This document shows, piece by piece, positions 32,089-44,324 of a stretch of 64,000 nt of DNA. Position 1 is the first letter of the stretch. Every line of letters starts with the position of its first letter. Position numbers and translations under genes: made by a program. The DNA comes from Acanthococcus lagerstroemiae (lineage: Eukaryota; Arthropoda; Insecta; Hemiptera; Eriococcidae), in assembly GCA_031841125.1 (NCBI GenBank), contig CM063109.1, positions 22,043,321-22,107,320 on the forward strand, written 5' to 3'. A model generated the notes under the pieces. That model saw nothing but the letters and a program-made list of their open reading frames with translations, was not told the DNA's origin and ran no database searches.

Positions 32089-32284
32089 TTGTTGTCAGAA
32101 GTCATAAGCAAAAACCTAGGAAAAAAATCATCAATTAAAATAATTATTAAAATACAATAAAAAATTCTCATTAAAAAAAATCAGGATAAGTGAAGACTTT
32201 ACTCCACCAGATGCACTGGGAGAAAAAAATATAAAATAAGCAGTGACCAGCAAGGCAGCAATTCGACTCAGTACACTAGCTCTA

Positions 32285-32340
32285 TGTATATTATTATTAT
32301 TATTATTATTATTATTGAATTGAATTGAATTGAATTGAAT
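32285..32340. repeat. TTA and GAATT microsatellites
   Basis: A (TTA)n run is followed directly by about five copies of GAATT. A second (TTA)n run lies at 33404-33433. The GAATT run may be the 3' tail of a minus-strand LINE or SINE whose body covers 32340-33400. Confidence 0.7.
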
Positions 32341-33403
32341 AGTGTTTTATTTGACATAATAGCTACAATTTCAAAATGCATGCGAGACCCTTATGCGCCT
32401 ATGGCGCGAGCAGGGTCTGGAATAATAATAATTATGACGAACACAGTAAATACAATTTTTTGGCTTTGAAATAATGGAGATCTAGACAGAAAATCAATTC
32501 AAGCCTGTAACAGGCAGAGATGACCGAAAAAAATAAACATAAATACAGGTAACATTCGGGAGGTACAAAAAATTTAGTGCGTAGCTAAGTTAATAAATTA
32601 GTACTGGACGGCTCACATACATAGAAAAAATAAATAAATAAATAAATAATACGCCGTAATAAAGAACAATAATAATATAGTAAATATAATTTTGGACTAT
32701 GAGACACAGGAAGTCTACACAGAGAATCAAACTGTAACGGAGTACGTACAAATATGGACTAGGTAAGCAGGAAAATATTAGGCTAAGTTTAAGGAACAAA
32801 GATCAGACATCAGCACAGCAACACACAGCACATACAGACACAGCAGAAAATTGTGCTCAAAATTAGCAACGCGCAACGTGGCCGCAACAAATAGACAGAA
32901 AGGTAGTGAGATAAACAATAAATACATAAACCGACACATAGATAAACCATACATAGACAAACAGATAAAAAAAACCAAAAAAATATTAAAAATATATAAA
33001 TAAAATAAAACAACAATAAATATATATAAATATAAATAATACAACCAACAAATCACAGACAACCAAGAACGCACACAGACAACTGCAGAGAAATTTAACA
33101 AACAGGGACAACAGAAAACTGTAGGTCAGGAATAGTCAGGGACATGGGGACACCCCGTCGAACCACTTCCATGAGCCTCTGGGTAGCCAACACGCATGAA
33201 TCCGGCTCTGCGCTCGCTGCCGCCGCACCCAACCAACCGGTGCCCAAAGTAAAAGCACTTAAGGGCCCCGCCGGCCAGCCTACGACGGCAACTGCGCACA
33301 GCGTCCTCGCTGCGTCGTACCAACCGGATCATTGTGGCACCGCCCGCGCATGTTATTAATCCCCCAGCCTGCAGCCCTACTTCAATAGAATCAAGGTACT
33401 GCT
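32341..33403 (-). mobile_element. Probable retroposed sequence between two TTA repeats
   Basis: Includes the GC-rich palindrome CTTATGCGCCTATGGCGCGA near 32390-32412 and a GC-rich block at 33140-33350 unlike the surrounding AT-rich DNA. No RT motif was recognised, so this is low confidence. Confidence 0.3.
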
Positions 33404-33433
33404 GTATTATTATTATTATTATTATTATTATTT

Positions 33434-34372
33434 TCGTTGTTCGCACATTGCATTATTACGGTGGCACTCAATTTTCAGCGAGCGAAACAGTCATTTCCTT
33501 GTTATTTGGGCACTGTGTGCGCTTGTGTTATTAACACGATAACACGCCGCTGGCGCTGCATCATCTACGTTCGTTCCTCATGTTCGTTCTGTCATCTGTT
33601 TTTCACTAATCCATGGTCGAAGCGCTCATCAATAATAATAATAATTATTGAATAGCGTTCGTGCATAGTGATAAATAATAATAAAAATACAGTACCTATA
33701 TTTTGCTCATGTTGCGTTCATATTTCTACAACATTTATTCTATACAGTCAACTTCTTCTGGTTTTCGTCTTCGATAACACTACCCAACAGCAAAAAAACC
33801 GCAAGAACGAGAGTAGCCGATTCTAGAAGTATTTTTCATGCTGAATTCAATGCCGCTTTTTGTTTTTCTTAATTAGCTCTCCTTTTCTCGTAAATTCATT
33901 CTGAATTGTTTCCCGTAATTTCCCTCTCGTGTTAGAAATATTAGTGAATGTGTCAATTGCATATATACAAAACAAATCCAAACACAGTGACGCGTGTGAA
34001 CGTGTTTTACGTTTGATATCGAAACATCTAAACAGTTCAACTGATTCAGATTTTATATTAACGTGATGAGTGATGGATCAACAATTGACGGGAAGGCGAT
34101 CTCTTCAGTGACAAAATTTACGCCTTTTCATTCCGGTTAATTACATGTTTATAGTTCTTTTATCAGAAATGTAAGATAAATGGTTCGACATATAATTTGT
34201 TAGAAATATGTTTCAATGCCAATTTATTCATGATAATCTCAACGCTCGTTTTGATTAATAACGGATCACAGAGTTGACAGAGAACATCTGTCTTTTCGCG
34301 GTCTTTGTCCTTCCTGCTTCGTCTTGTCTTGTTTCTGTTTCGCATCTCGTTCCATCGTGCTTTTGTTATATT
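33434..34372. other. Non-coding, possible promoter or 5' leader of the next gene
   Basis: No gene recognised; short TAA repeats near 33630-33690. Confidence 0.3.
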
Positions 34373-34917
34373 ATGTTGGGACCAGCCCGCAATAAAGTTC
34401 GTATAAAGTCTGCGATGAGTATTATCACGAGAAACAACGTGAACGTAGATTTCCCGGTCATCATTGATTCACTTAAGAATTATCTAGATTCCAAATCAGC
34501 CATTGAAGGGCATGAGCGATTCGCGGTTGAAATTCAAATCTCGAATGAGTAAGTATCGTCTTGCAATATTTCATATTTTCTGTTACTCTGTTCCATAACA
34601 TTTCATGTTTCATTATCTACAGCGATGAAGAAGCGGATGCGCTCGGCATAGAAATTCCGGATGACGACTCAGAAAGTGAAAATTCGTCGAGCTCGGTGAC
34701 CCCGGAAGCGGGTATTCCGTCGACGAACTTGATACTGGAAGCGAAAGCAAGTTGGGTTAGGAGGCTGAAACGAAAGCTTCAATTTTATATTTTACCGAGG
34801 GGCAACCTCCCTCCTGTTTTTGAAGGTACTGTGGTAAAAAAGAGACTTCTCAGACGTTATTTTAAGGCCTTAAATATAGGTACTACTGTTTATGTAGATT
34901 GGTTTGTTGCTTTATAA
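34373..34917 (+). CDS. Candidate host gene, first two coding exons
   Basis: Exon 1 is 34373-34548, ending ...AATGA before GTAAGTATC. Exon 2 starts at 34623 after a pyrimidine-rich CATTATCTACAG. The frame is kept across the junction: a split aspartate codon, then an acidic/serine-rich stretch with DEEADALGIEIPDDD and SENSSSSV, followed by a basic helix rich in K and R. Exon 2 either stops at 34917 or ends at the GT at 34880. The product is not recognised. The strong splice sites and the biased composition of exon 2 are the evidence. It could continue into the coiled-coil exons at 36557-37480. Confidence 0.45.
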
Positions 34918-35445
34918 CAATGCATGTAAAATATCCATAGCTACCTAATTACACTTAAGTGCTTGGTAAGTTTATTTTCATTGAATTAGTGTGCACAATT
35001 CAATTCTTTCTAGAATCAATGAGAGACATGTACAGCATCTCGCCAACTCTACAACATTGAACATAAGTTGCGTACTCGTTCATAGGAAAACGGGATGAAA
35101 TTCTTGTTGAAATTGTATTCTCACTCGTTGGTCGTTGATGAAAATAAGTACCGTTAATACAACGTAGGCATTCCACTGACGCAAACCTACTTCATTGTAC
35201 TCTGGCTCTTACATTATTATGAATTATGTATACGACTAAAGTCTGGGCGCGCGAACACTTCTATTGCGAAATCCTAAGGGCTTTAAGCTTTAACATCTGC
35301 TTCATGAAAATTTTTATTCGAGTGTATAACACGATAACGCGCGAACGTTATCTCAGTTCAGTTACTCGCATCAACAACGAATTTGTAACCGATCTATTAT
35401 ATAGGTAATGATTAGTCGACAACGAATTTATTCTACCGGTTTTTG

Positions 35446-35911
35446 GGAATGCTGGAATTTCGATTGAGTAATGGTAAACTAAATATGATACAGCTTTTTC
35501 GGTTGAATGAGAATTTTTTAGGAGCAGCTGCTAGGATTCTTGAACCAATTTTCAGTTCGTTGACCAATAACTTTAATTATGTCCTCTTTCTCTAATACCT
35601 GTGGGGGAGACTGCTTTGCTGTTGCATATTCTGGTAAGCTTTCTGACATAATTTGAGCATATTTTGGTAAGGTTTTTTGTTGTATTTCATCTGTCAGTTT
35701 CTTTAAAGGTGTGGTAATAGGTTTATATAATTCTTTCAATTCTTCTTGCTTATAGATTTTTCCTGTTCTAATAGTATCATATTGCTCTTTTAGATTCTTT
35801 GTTGAATTTATATAATCATTAATATCTAATTATTTCAAATAAATGCAAACAAATAGTTCATCGGATTTATAAGCGTATTTATTTTATCGGTTCTTGCTCT
35901 GATTTAATTGC
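35446..35911. repeat. Direct repeat A, carrying a viral fragment
   Basis: Its outer parts match repeat B (35990-36450): left part AATGCTGGAATTTCGATTGA..., right part CATCGGATTTATAAGCGTAT.... Between them in copy A lies a minus-strand piece of the viral accessory gene. Confidence 0.65.
35564..35854 (-). pseudogene. Second copy of the viral accessory gene 5' end and promoter
   Basis: Reverse complement of about 23424-23745 with some differences. It spans the first codons of the divergent ATPase gene, the intergenic promoter and about 70 codons of the accessory gene, including the VLEKEDII block and the in-frame AKQS unit. Its frame is open where the main copy is shifted by expanded A runs, so it comes from a different or less decayed copy. 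Confidence 0.8.
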
Positions 35912-35989
35912 TGAAATAGTCCCCATTGAAGCTCGGTGAACGTACCGAAAAAAGGTGAGTCAGGATCTTCGGACTTGAAACCGTAAAGA

Positions 35990-36450
35990 ATGGAATGCTG
36001 GAATTCCAGTTGAATAGTGGTAAACTAAAATATGATACAGGTTTTTCGGTTGAATAGTAGTATTTATTAAATGTGAGCCAGAATTTTTTAAAGAGCAGCT
36101 GCGTCGCACCTTCACACCTACGGTGCTCGGTGCTCCGCAGCTGCTAGGATTCATGAACCAATTTTGATTTTTGAGTTCGTTGAAGTTCATTGAGCATGTT
36201 GAAAATCGGTTTTTGAATCGATTTTCAGTTTGTTGATGTTCATTGAGCAGGTTGAAAAAGCGTTATGTATTGTAATAAGATGAGAGAAGTAGTCACATGA
36301 TTACTGAAATTATAGACGCTGAAATTCGTAGAACCTCTGTTGAGAAGGGAAAAAAATGTGAGCTTGGAAAAATTACGGATTCATTACCGTATCGAGTTCA
36401 TCGGATTTAGAAGCGTATTTATTTTATCGGTTCTTGCTCTGATTTAAGGC
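35990..36450. repeat. Direct repeat B
   Basis: Related to 35446-35911. Includes a GCAGCTGC...GCAGCTGC short hairpin-like duplication (36092-36147) absent from copy A. It joins a different viral fragment at its right end. Confidence 0.6.
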
Positions 36451-36511
36451 TGAGGATGGAGAGGAAATTCTTGGTAAATTTTATAATCAAGAACTTTTGA
36501 AAACTGAATTT
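36446..36511 (+). pseudogene. Viral integrase 3'-end fragment (66 bp)
   Basis: Matches 26751-26816 with one substitution. It lies directly after an AG that could be a splice acceptor and is followed by open frame to the GTAAGT at 36586. Confidence 0.8.
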
Positions 36512-36556
36512 CTTGAGCAGATTGGTTTCGGACACTTCTGGTCATTCCCTGTTAAG

Positions 36557-37480
36557 CGGTACAAAAATTCATCATGGGTGAAGAAGTAAGTGAAACTATT
36601 CTTCTTACTTGAATTTTCCTGTTCTGAAATTGATCAGTTTCTTTGTTGTAGATGATACCAAAAAGTCTCTACAACAAAGCGATCAAACGCGCCGAAGAAA
36701 AAGAGGAAAAATTGCGGGAAAGAAATGTTGTTTTGGAAAAACAAGTTACGTCATTGGAAAAGGATCTTGTAAGTTACTCTCGATCGCTTTGGAATATAAA
36801 TTTGAAACTTCAAATTACTTGAAATCCTGTTTGAACATGATAAATACTCGAAATTTGTTACTGACTCAGGATTACAATTTACGACCTGTCCTTTTTGGCT
36901 TTTTCATTTCAATGAACAATGTGTACGTAGATGAGTGTTACGAAACTCAGCTGGTGTACTCTTAGAAAGCTCAGTCTCGAGTTTGTGGAACTTTATTTGA
37001 ACATACGTGCGCAATAGTACAAAATTATCACTATTCAACAGTTTTATAGCGTTGTTCAGGCTTTCTTTCGAGTACCTCGAAATTGTGTGTGAGCATAGTA
37101 GACCCTCAAAATTTGTTATTGATTCACGAATACGTTCGATTCTATGACTTTCATTTTTGATTATTAATGGACTGAATTATCTGTTGGATTCCAGGCTGAA
37201 CGAGAAAAAGTTCTGTTAATTCTCAAGGTGAGATCGAGAATCGAAGAATTGGAACGAAAATTCCTACCAACTAATGCTCTACTCGAGAGTCGGTATGAAA
37301 AGTGGAGGAAAATAATGAGAAGTCAGCATAAACATTATTTAGATAACCCTGAATTAATATCCTTTTGTCGGGGCGTTACCTGCGATGTTCAAGTTTTTAT
37401 TCATACGATATGTTTGTTATATGGAAATTTCTCGGACATGGCCACCCATAAAATTACATTTTCTATAGCCTATATACGAT
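36557..37480 (+). CDS. Candidate host gene, coiled-coil exons
   Basis: Exon 36652-36768 (117 bp, 39 codons) is flanked by CTTTGTTGTAG and GTAAGT. It encodes a strongly charged helix rich in E, K and R. The next exon starts at 37195 after GGATTCCAG in the same phase (AEREKVLLILK). It either ends at CAAG|GTGAG (37227) or reads on through another coiled-coil stretch (RIEELERKF) to a stop near 37480. An upstream mini-exon with ATGGGTGAAGAA|GTAAGT (ending 36585) would supply a start in phase. The protein is not recognised; a coiled-coil structural or regulatory protein is all that can be said. Confidence 0.45.
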
Positions 37481-37482
37481 AA

Positions 37483-38499
37483 AGCTTCGATAAAACACAT
37501 GTTCACAGACTTAGGAATTACCGCGGACGACACGAAATTAATTGTGGTGGAATCAGTCCTCGCTCCAATTAGTTTACCTACTACAGCACCATAATTTCGT
37601 ATATCTAATACAGATACCTAAGTACATGATCGATCTCACGATCTCAAAAACATTCGTGTCACGCTTTTTATAAGTTGTTTCTGTTTTCCTTTCTTTTTCT
37701 TGTACTTGTATTGAACTGTGATCACTATGGTGATAATGTATTCATCGTTTGTAAAGTGATCCTAACTTATTGTTCAACATTACACTTTTTATTATTATCA
37801 ATGAATAGTTCTAGATGTCCTAATGAACTACATTCATTATCAAGGCTATTGGTTTGTCACTCGTATACTTCAAAAATTTACCAGCGTATTATTCTTTTGT
37901 ACGCTACGTATCAATTCGCGGAATCATTACCAAGAATTAGGGATTTTTCATTTCCAAAACACGGTAATCACCAACTACATTTTTGTATATTTTGAGACCT
38001 CCTAAGCTCCACCCGTTTGAACAAAATATAAAAATTTACGGAGAAAAGGCGCACAGAATTCTATAGTCCAAAGGCGGAAAAAAGCTAAATGCGGCCCTGC
38101 CTAATTAATGAACATTGTTGAAATTATGACCTTAATTTGTTAATATGAAATGATTTTCGAGTTAGGTTCTTTATGGTAGAAGACACCTGTAAGCTTATGT
38201 GATACTAATGGCATGGTTGTTACACTCGTAGAAGGCAAGCAAAATCACAAAATCTGCAAAAATACAATAATTTATTTTCCAAACTGAGCTAAAAAGGTAA
38301 GAGATGGGTCATCTTCATAACTGATTATGAGGAACCTATAAGCATCTGGTATTTTCCGCTGACATATCTGGATTAGTAAAATACACCTTAAGGCACCCCC
38401 TCCACTATTCGAAGTATTACTTACGACCATTTTTTTTCGCTTTCTGTAAAATTATGTTTTTTACCTTTAGCTCAGTTTAGAATGAGACCCTCACTTTGA
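37483..38499. other. Non-coding, nothing recognised
   Basis: AT-rich, short frames only. Confidence 0.3.
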
Positions 38500-38790
38500 T
38501 TAGGCTTGACCGAGCCTTGAAAAGTGATGAAAAGTTTCGAACGAATCTTCAGTCAGTTATGTTCAGCACGTCTTACATAAGTTTGGAAGAGTTTTACATG
38601 AGCACTGAAGAGTCTTTATATGTTCAAAGAGTCTTTTAGATGACTGAAAGAATCATAATCAAGCCTGGAAGAGTCACAGAGAGTTTAAAACGAGCTTTCA
38701 ACAGTTTTACGGAGTCATAAAGAAGTTTGGAAAATCCTTAAGGAGTCAGGATGCGTACTGGAAATTGAATAATCTTAGCTCGAGAATTAT
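38500..38790 (-). repeat. Degenerate short tandem array, GAAGAGTCTT-like
   Basis: The word family is that of 15480-16990 on the opposite strand: repeated GAGTCTT, AGTTTGGAAGAGT and related words at 20-35 bp spacing. Confidence 0.5.
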
Positions 38791-41700
38791 TCCCCTTCCC
38801 CGACGAGAAGATAAATTGAATAGAATTGTGATGAACACTGAAAAAATTCTCAAGAAACGCTTCACCCAATCGAGGATCTATTTGATATCATACTTTCGGA
38901 GGCATTTTCATGTTGAACATTAATAAGTGAAAACTCAGAGATTCATTTTCAACGTCTATATAAGTGAAACGTGATAAGACGGCGGTACTAATTGTTCAAA
39001 ACTCTGAGTATATTTCTCTCTTATCTGCTCAGTTAATTACCGTCGTGAGAGCTGAAAAATGAGTCAAGTACTCAGGAGGAGGAGGTTGATAAAAATACAA
39101 TTATTCTGAGGTTTTTTAAATTGCTCCTCTCAGAGAGGCTCTCTAAATTCGCTACTGATGAAATATTCTGTCGAACTTGGCTGTTTTTGTCCAATTTTTC
39201 CGAACTGAGAACTGGACTCAGGTTGAGCGAGTGTTGCACGTATTGCTTGATATTTGTACTAGAGTTTCTGCAATGTTCTACCTTACTGCCTCCCATAGTG
39301 CCTCGATTTTGGATTTACGAACTGACCTATACCGAAAGAAAGTATATTTGCATTAGAGTTCGAGAATTTTTTAATAAAAGCTGTTGCTCCTTGTCTTGCA
39401 AAATGATATTTGAAAAAGCTACAGAGTTCGAATTTTGCCAGAAGCTGGTGAACAAACATTGAACCGTACAATCAAAAAGCAGGTTGCTGCGAAATCTCAA
39501 TTCCGAGAAAATGGACGTTGAAGTTTTTTGTGAGCATAAGCGTGTGGAACGTTTTTAAAATGAGAACTCATATCTTGACGATTATACTCGCAGCAGATAT
39601 ATAGCTGAAATTTGGACGTAAAACAGTATAAGACTATAAGAAAACTAGAATCCGGTAACGAAGAAAAAAAGGCATTTCTCGGAAAATGCCTTTCTTTGAT
39701 TGTATCGTTCAATTACTGACGAGCACGCAAAAAAAGTATCTCGTCTTCTCAATTTGCCAACTCCGTCGACAGGCTACTAAATTTTGCCGAAAATTCCGAA
39801 AATTTTTGGACATTTATTGAAAAAGGAGTCTCCCCTCCCCCCTCATGACACCGGTCCTAATATCGTCCTGCCTTTTGATAAAATGGATACGAAAAGGTCA
39901 TCGTATCGACATAAGACAGCGAAAAATTCCACCAGCTCGCCTGGCACAAATCTGTTCCGCCCTTCTAATCGAGCTGTGTGGCTTCGGCGTCGCGACGGTT
40001 TCATTATTTACATTCGGCCTTATTCGAAAGCCACTGACGTGATCAATTATTTTCGAACGAACTACTTTAAAATCGACGACCAGCGTACATGCGCTGCGAA
40101 CCAATTAACCTACGCACTTCATCAATTTTTTAAGACACATACTACGAAAATGGCATCAACTTGTATGCTCAACTGCCAACCGACGACTTCCTTTTACAAG
40201 TCGAATGGAAAAATGAGAACGGGGACGATGTTAGGCAATTTATTTTACCTCGTGGGTATCGTTCGTCGTCCTCACGAATTATAAATTTCAGTGAGGCTAA
40301 TTCTTCAATCGAAAACGCGTCAAAAAGAGGGGAAATCGGTAATCTCGCCTTTTCTGTACACGAACTCCGCGTGTTCAATCTAATGTAAATCTAAATTGCT
40401 TTTCGGCAAAAAGAAAATTTTCTACAATGGAATATCGACAGGGGATATTTTCTAGGCATTTGTTTGTTTCTTTTTTTCTCGCTTTCTTTATTTTATTTTA
40501 TTTATTTTTTTTCGAAACAGAACGGACTTTATTTTGTAATTTTATTTTGATACGTGAGTGCCGAGGAAATACCGATGAAACTCGAGGCAATGGAAGATAC
40601 GTGGAGCGGGCACCGGAAGCGATTGCTCCGCACGCAGAGAAAACGTTGAACTGAAATTACTTCAGAATTGTGCTTTGTGTACCAGAGGGGAATGTCATAA
40701 CTTGGAACAGTTTAACGAGGCAGGTACTCGTGTTGACAGATAGAAAGAGGAACAGATTTTGATAATAATAATTTAGAGCTAGATATAATTACTCATTTAT
40801 AAAAACCAAATAAATGAGCCTCCCGGCTGCCTTGGATCATGTGTGGGAGCTAGTAGCGCTAAATAACTGAAAAATTATATTCTGTAGAATTGACTTTTAC
40901 TGAAACACTGAAACGAAAACTTTTTGAATGACTCGAAAAGATCAAGTAGGCATTGAAAAAAATAAGAAAAAAAAAGTAATTGAACACCGTGTATTTTTTC
41001 TATGAGAATTTGGAGGTTCCTCAGCATTTTGAATTTTACTGGACAAATTACACTTTTTATGGTTCTCGGGAATGCTTGAAATGATAAAATCGATGAAATG
41101 TAGAATGCAGTGGTTCAAGTCGCATAGTTACAAGTGAATTGTAACCTAAAATAAATATGGTGTGACAAGTGAAACTACAATTTCCAGATTTATTCTCATT
41201 TACCAGTATGTAAATATTGTTGAAAATAGTAACCCAGGTACTCCAGTTCTGGCGCAATATTTAATCTCACCTCAGAATGCACTTATAACCATGCAACTGA
41301 GAGCCCAAGTTGAAACTAAGAGTTTGTGACATGAAGCCTACCTATTTTATTGCTTTCTGTGGATCCGTCCTCATAGCACAGGAAAAATTTAGGTGAGGTA
41401 CTTTTAGTATCACGTTAGCTTGGGCAGAGTGTCTGAAAAATTTGAAAAGGACTTTTATTGGACTCTTTCCAGGCTTTTTATATGCGCAAAAACTGAGTTT
41501 GCAAGACATATTATAGTGATCGAAGATGAGTTTTCAACAACACTACATTATTATTATTCCTCATTTCTCAATTTTTATTGGACCTACATTAAAATTATTG
41601 GACTTTCATGCGATCATTTTTCAAATATTGGACTTATTGGCACAGTAGGCACCCTGTTGGATTAGTTTGAGCCTGTGGAAGAAGAAATGTGCAAAGACTC

Positions 41701-42189
41701 AGCTGTAGGCTTAGGCTTGTACGAAGAGTTTCGGAAACGATGCTTATTCGCACAGATCGAATTGATGGGTCTAATGTCTTTGAGGAAAAGGTGGAAGTAA
41801 GACTAACTAAATGTATAAGACTAGAATGGAATAACCTTTAAATCACGCTTTTAAGGTTGCAGTGCGAACACTGAATCAACAAAAAGCTACAGTTCCGAGG
41901 GTGTAGACCACGACATGTCGTAGCTCGGATAACAACTGTTACTCCGACCTACTATATACCTCGTACACTGCACGAATCTATCTGCGAGTATCATCGCAAC
42001 CAAGATTTCGGCGTGACGGAATCTTACATATGTATGGGTGGGTGTCATACATAGTCCATCTGGAGCCAGATACGGGCGCGGATTCCTAGTAAAGATTTGT
42101 CTGTTACAGCCTATGCGAGGACGTACGACGTACTTTCAAACATTTAGACCTAGAAAGCATTTTGCCCCTTTTTCCATCGCAATGTTTAA
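38791..42189. other. Mostly non-coding; one open frame of uncertain meaning at 39784-40284
   Basis: The 166-codon plus-strand frame at 39784-40284 is long for chance, but it overlaps other frames on both strands, lacks recognised motifs and shows no splice context. The region 39840-40330 is richer in CpG than its flanks. No firm gene call is made. Confidence 0.25.
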
Positions 42190-42250
42190 AAAGCTTCTCG
42201 GTGAAATTATTTTTCTGAATCTTCCCCTATTCCCCTATTATAATCATGGG
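42190..42250 (+). repeat. Left copy of a long target-site duplication of the RTE-like LINE
   Basis: AAGCTTCTCGGTGAAATTAT... to ATCATGGG; matched at 45330-45388 with few differences. Confidence 0.7.
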
Positions 42251-43921
42251 ACGTTTACAGGACGGAGTCAATCAATCAATGAAGCTTTATTTTACAAGTA
42301 CATACTAAAATCTTAAAAAGTAGGCATAGTACACACTCGTGGCCTTAGAATCGGGCAAAATCCTCCCCCGGCCGCCTCCACTCTTTATGGTCCTGGGCGA
42401 TCCTTTGAAAGGCGCTATGCCTGCCGAAGCCGTCCTTCCTTCTGACCCTCGGTTTACCCTGCCTTCTTGTTCCCGTATTGTTCCAAAAAGTTGATTTGTA
42501 AGTCCTACGGTTGTCTTGCAGTCTTGCCACGTGGTCGCCCCAACTCCATTCTTTAAATTTTTATCAGCTGCACAGGACATTTATTGTTTTTTAATTTAAA
42601 TTTGATCGTTGAAATTCTGAGGTGGTCTTTTTTCGTAATTTTCAAAATTGACCGTTCCATCAAATTTTGAGTAGTTCTATTTTTTTGTACAATTTTTTTT
42701 TTTGACAAAGTTCAAGGTTTGAAGCTATACATCAGAGTTGGGAAAACACACGCATTAAAAATTTCTCTTTTTGTTCGAAGTCGAGAGGAACCTTTCAAAA
42801 TGAATTTTAGAAACAAGAATTTATTCCAAGTCAGGGTTATTCTATGTTCAGTTTCTTCTTCTTGAGATTTGTTGCATGATATTTCTTGGCCGAAATATAT
42901 TAAGATTTCCACCCCTTTTATTTTTTCTTCATTAATTTTATTGTCATAAATTCTGTTTTGGTTATTCATTACTTGAGATTTGGCCCGATTCATGCTAAGA
43001 CCTGCAGTTCATGTACTCAAATTCTTCTTTGTTCCTTGCTATCAGCGCTGTATCATCAGCAAAGAGTAAATTATTTAAGTGTGCCTCGTTAATTTTTATA
43101 TGTATGTACTTACCCCTTTTTCCTTAATCCAAATTTCTGAAAACTTCCTGTAGAGCACAGTTGAATAATACTGGAGATAAGGGGTCTCCTTGCCTTACTC
43201 CCCTTTTGACCGGCAAATAATTTCCAACTATAAATCTGTTACAATTCTACTTCCTACCCCTCGTACATTTTCTTGATATAAAAGTTTCTGGAACCACTTG
43301 ATTTTTTAGTGCTGACAGCAAGAATTTGCCATAAAAAATTCTTTAAATATTTTCTCATGACCATCAGGAGCATTTTTGTATTTCAATTTTTTGTGTAATA
43401 CTTTTTACTTCTTCCACGAGAATTTCTGGTTTATTTTCGACTATTTGCTCACAATCTTCCGTTTCCTCTGGATCTATATAGTCTTTGTCACTGTACATTG
43501 TGCATAAAATTCAGTTACATAGTTATTAATTTCCTATCTGCCACATAACCTTTGATTTTTTGTTTACCAAATGAGTGTATATCTTTTCTCCAGGGACCGA
43601 TTTTTATTTATCTGTTTTGTGCTCCTAATGGACTCCAAAATTTCTCCAATGATGCTATCATTTTTGTCTTTGTTAAAGTTTCTTAAATCGGTTTTGATTT
43701 TGTTATACAGAATGTTCAGTTCTAATTTGGTCCTTTTTTCTTTTTCTTATTTTTTTCCTTGAAATAAGTACTTAGGTGTTTAAAATTTTGAAATTATTTT
43801 CTTGGCAGGCAAACTCGAATTTCCAACCCCTATCGTTTTTCTTTCCGAAATGGTATGAATCTAGATTTTCTTTTTTTTCTTCATTACGTTCCCCTGCTTG
43901 GCTGTTAAAATAATCCATAAT

Positions 43922-44161
43922 GAGTCGACCGTTTTCAAAAGTGATCATGGTAAAATCCGAAAATTTGGGAGAAATAGCGAAACATTATTAGTAGACCATT
44001 GGAGAGGAGCGTGATTTCATCTTCAAATACTAAACTTTTTTACATTTTGATTTTTTTAAACAAAAAACTACCAGATAGCGCTTGGAATTCTCTGCACAGT
44101 AGTACCAAAGAGTGAAAATTGAAAAAGGCTAACCATGATCACTTTTGGAAAAGGTCGACTC
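43922..44161. mobile_element. MITE with 30-bp inverted ends, nested in the LINE
   Basis: GAGTCGACCGTTTTCAAAAG at the left is mirrored by CTTTTGGAAAAGGTCGACTC at the right, extending to CATGGT/ACCATG. AAT flanks both sides (43919-43921, 44162-44164). 240 bp, non-coding. Confidence 0.7.
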
Positions 44162-44310
44162 AATTATATGTGGCTTAATTTTTTTGTTTTTTCAATTCGT
44201 CGTACTTTTCCGAGAGTTATCGTGCAATTCGTGGCAGTCTTTTTCATATTTTATAGATATAGCCGTTGCTGGTGCATAAATTTGGATCATGGTGAGCGTT
44301 TTTTGTTTCC

Positions 44311-44324
44311 CTTTTTTATTATTA
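44311..44324. repeat. SINE target-site duplication, left
   Basis: CTTTTTTATTATTA, identical to 44717-44730. Confidence 0.8.

Larger units (their letters stand above)
23230..32170 (+). mobile_element. Partial Polinton/adintovirus-like endogenous DNA virus
   Basis: About 9 kb of very AT-rich sequence holds hallmark genes in a compact arrangement: A32/FtsK-like packaging ATPase, retrovirus-type integrase, adenovirus-like cysteine protease, penton-like and double-jelly-roll capsid genes. This set is characteristic of animal Polintons/adintoviruses. No DNA polymerase B or terminal inverted repeats are visible, and the ATPase is cut at the left, so part of the element is lost. Most genes carry at least one frame break, so this is an old, inactive copy. 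The limits are approximate: left where ATPase similarity ends, right after the Ig-like gene. Confidence 0.85.

Noticed and set aside
33126..33446. Minus-strand frame with an isoleucine run
   Set aside because: The run is translation of the TTA microsatellite; the rest has no recognisable protein pattern.
39784..40284. 166-codon open frame as a host gene
   Set aside because: It overlaps long frames on both strands in a CpG-richer stretch, has no recognised motif and no splice context; chance cannot be excluded.
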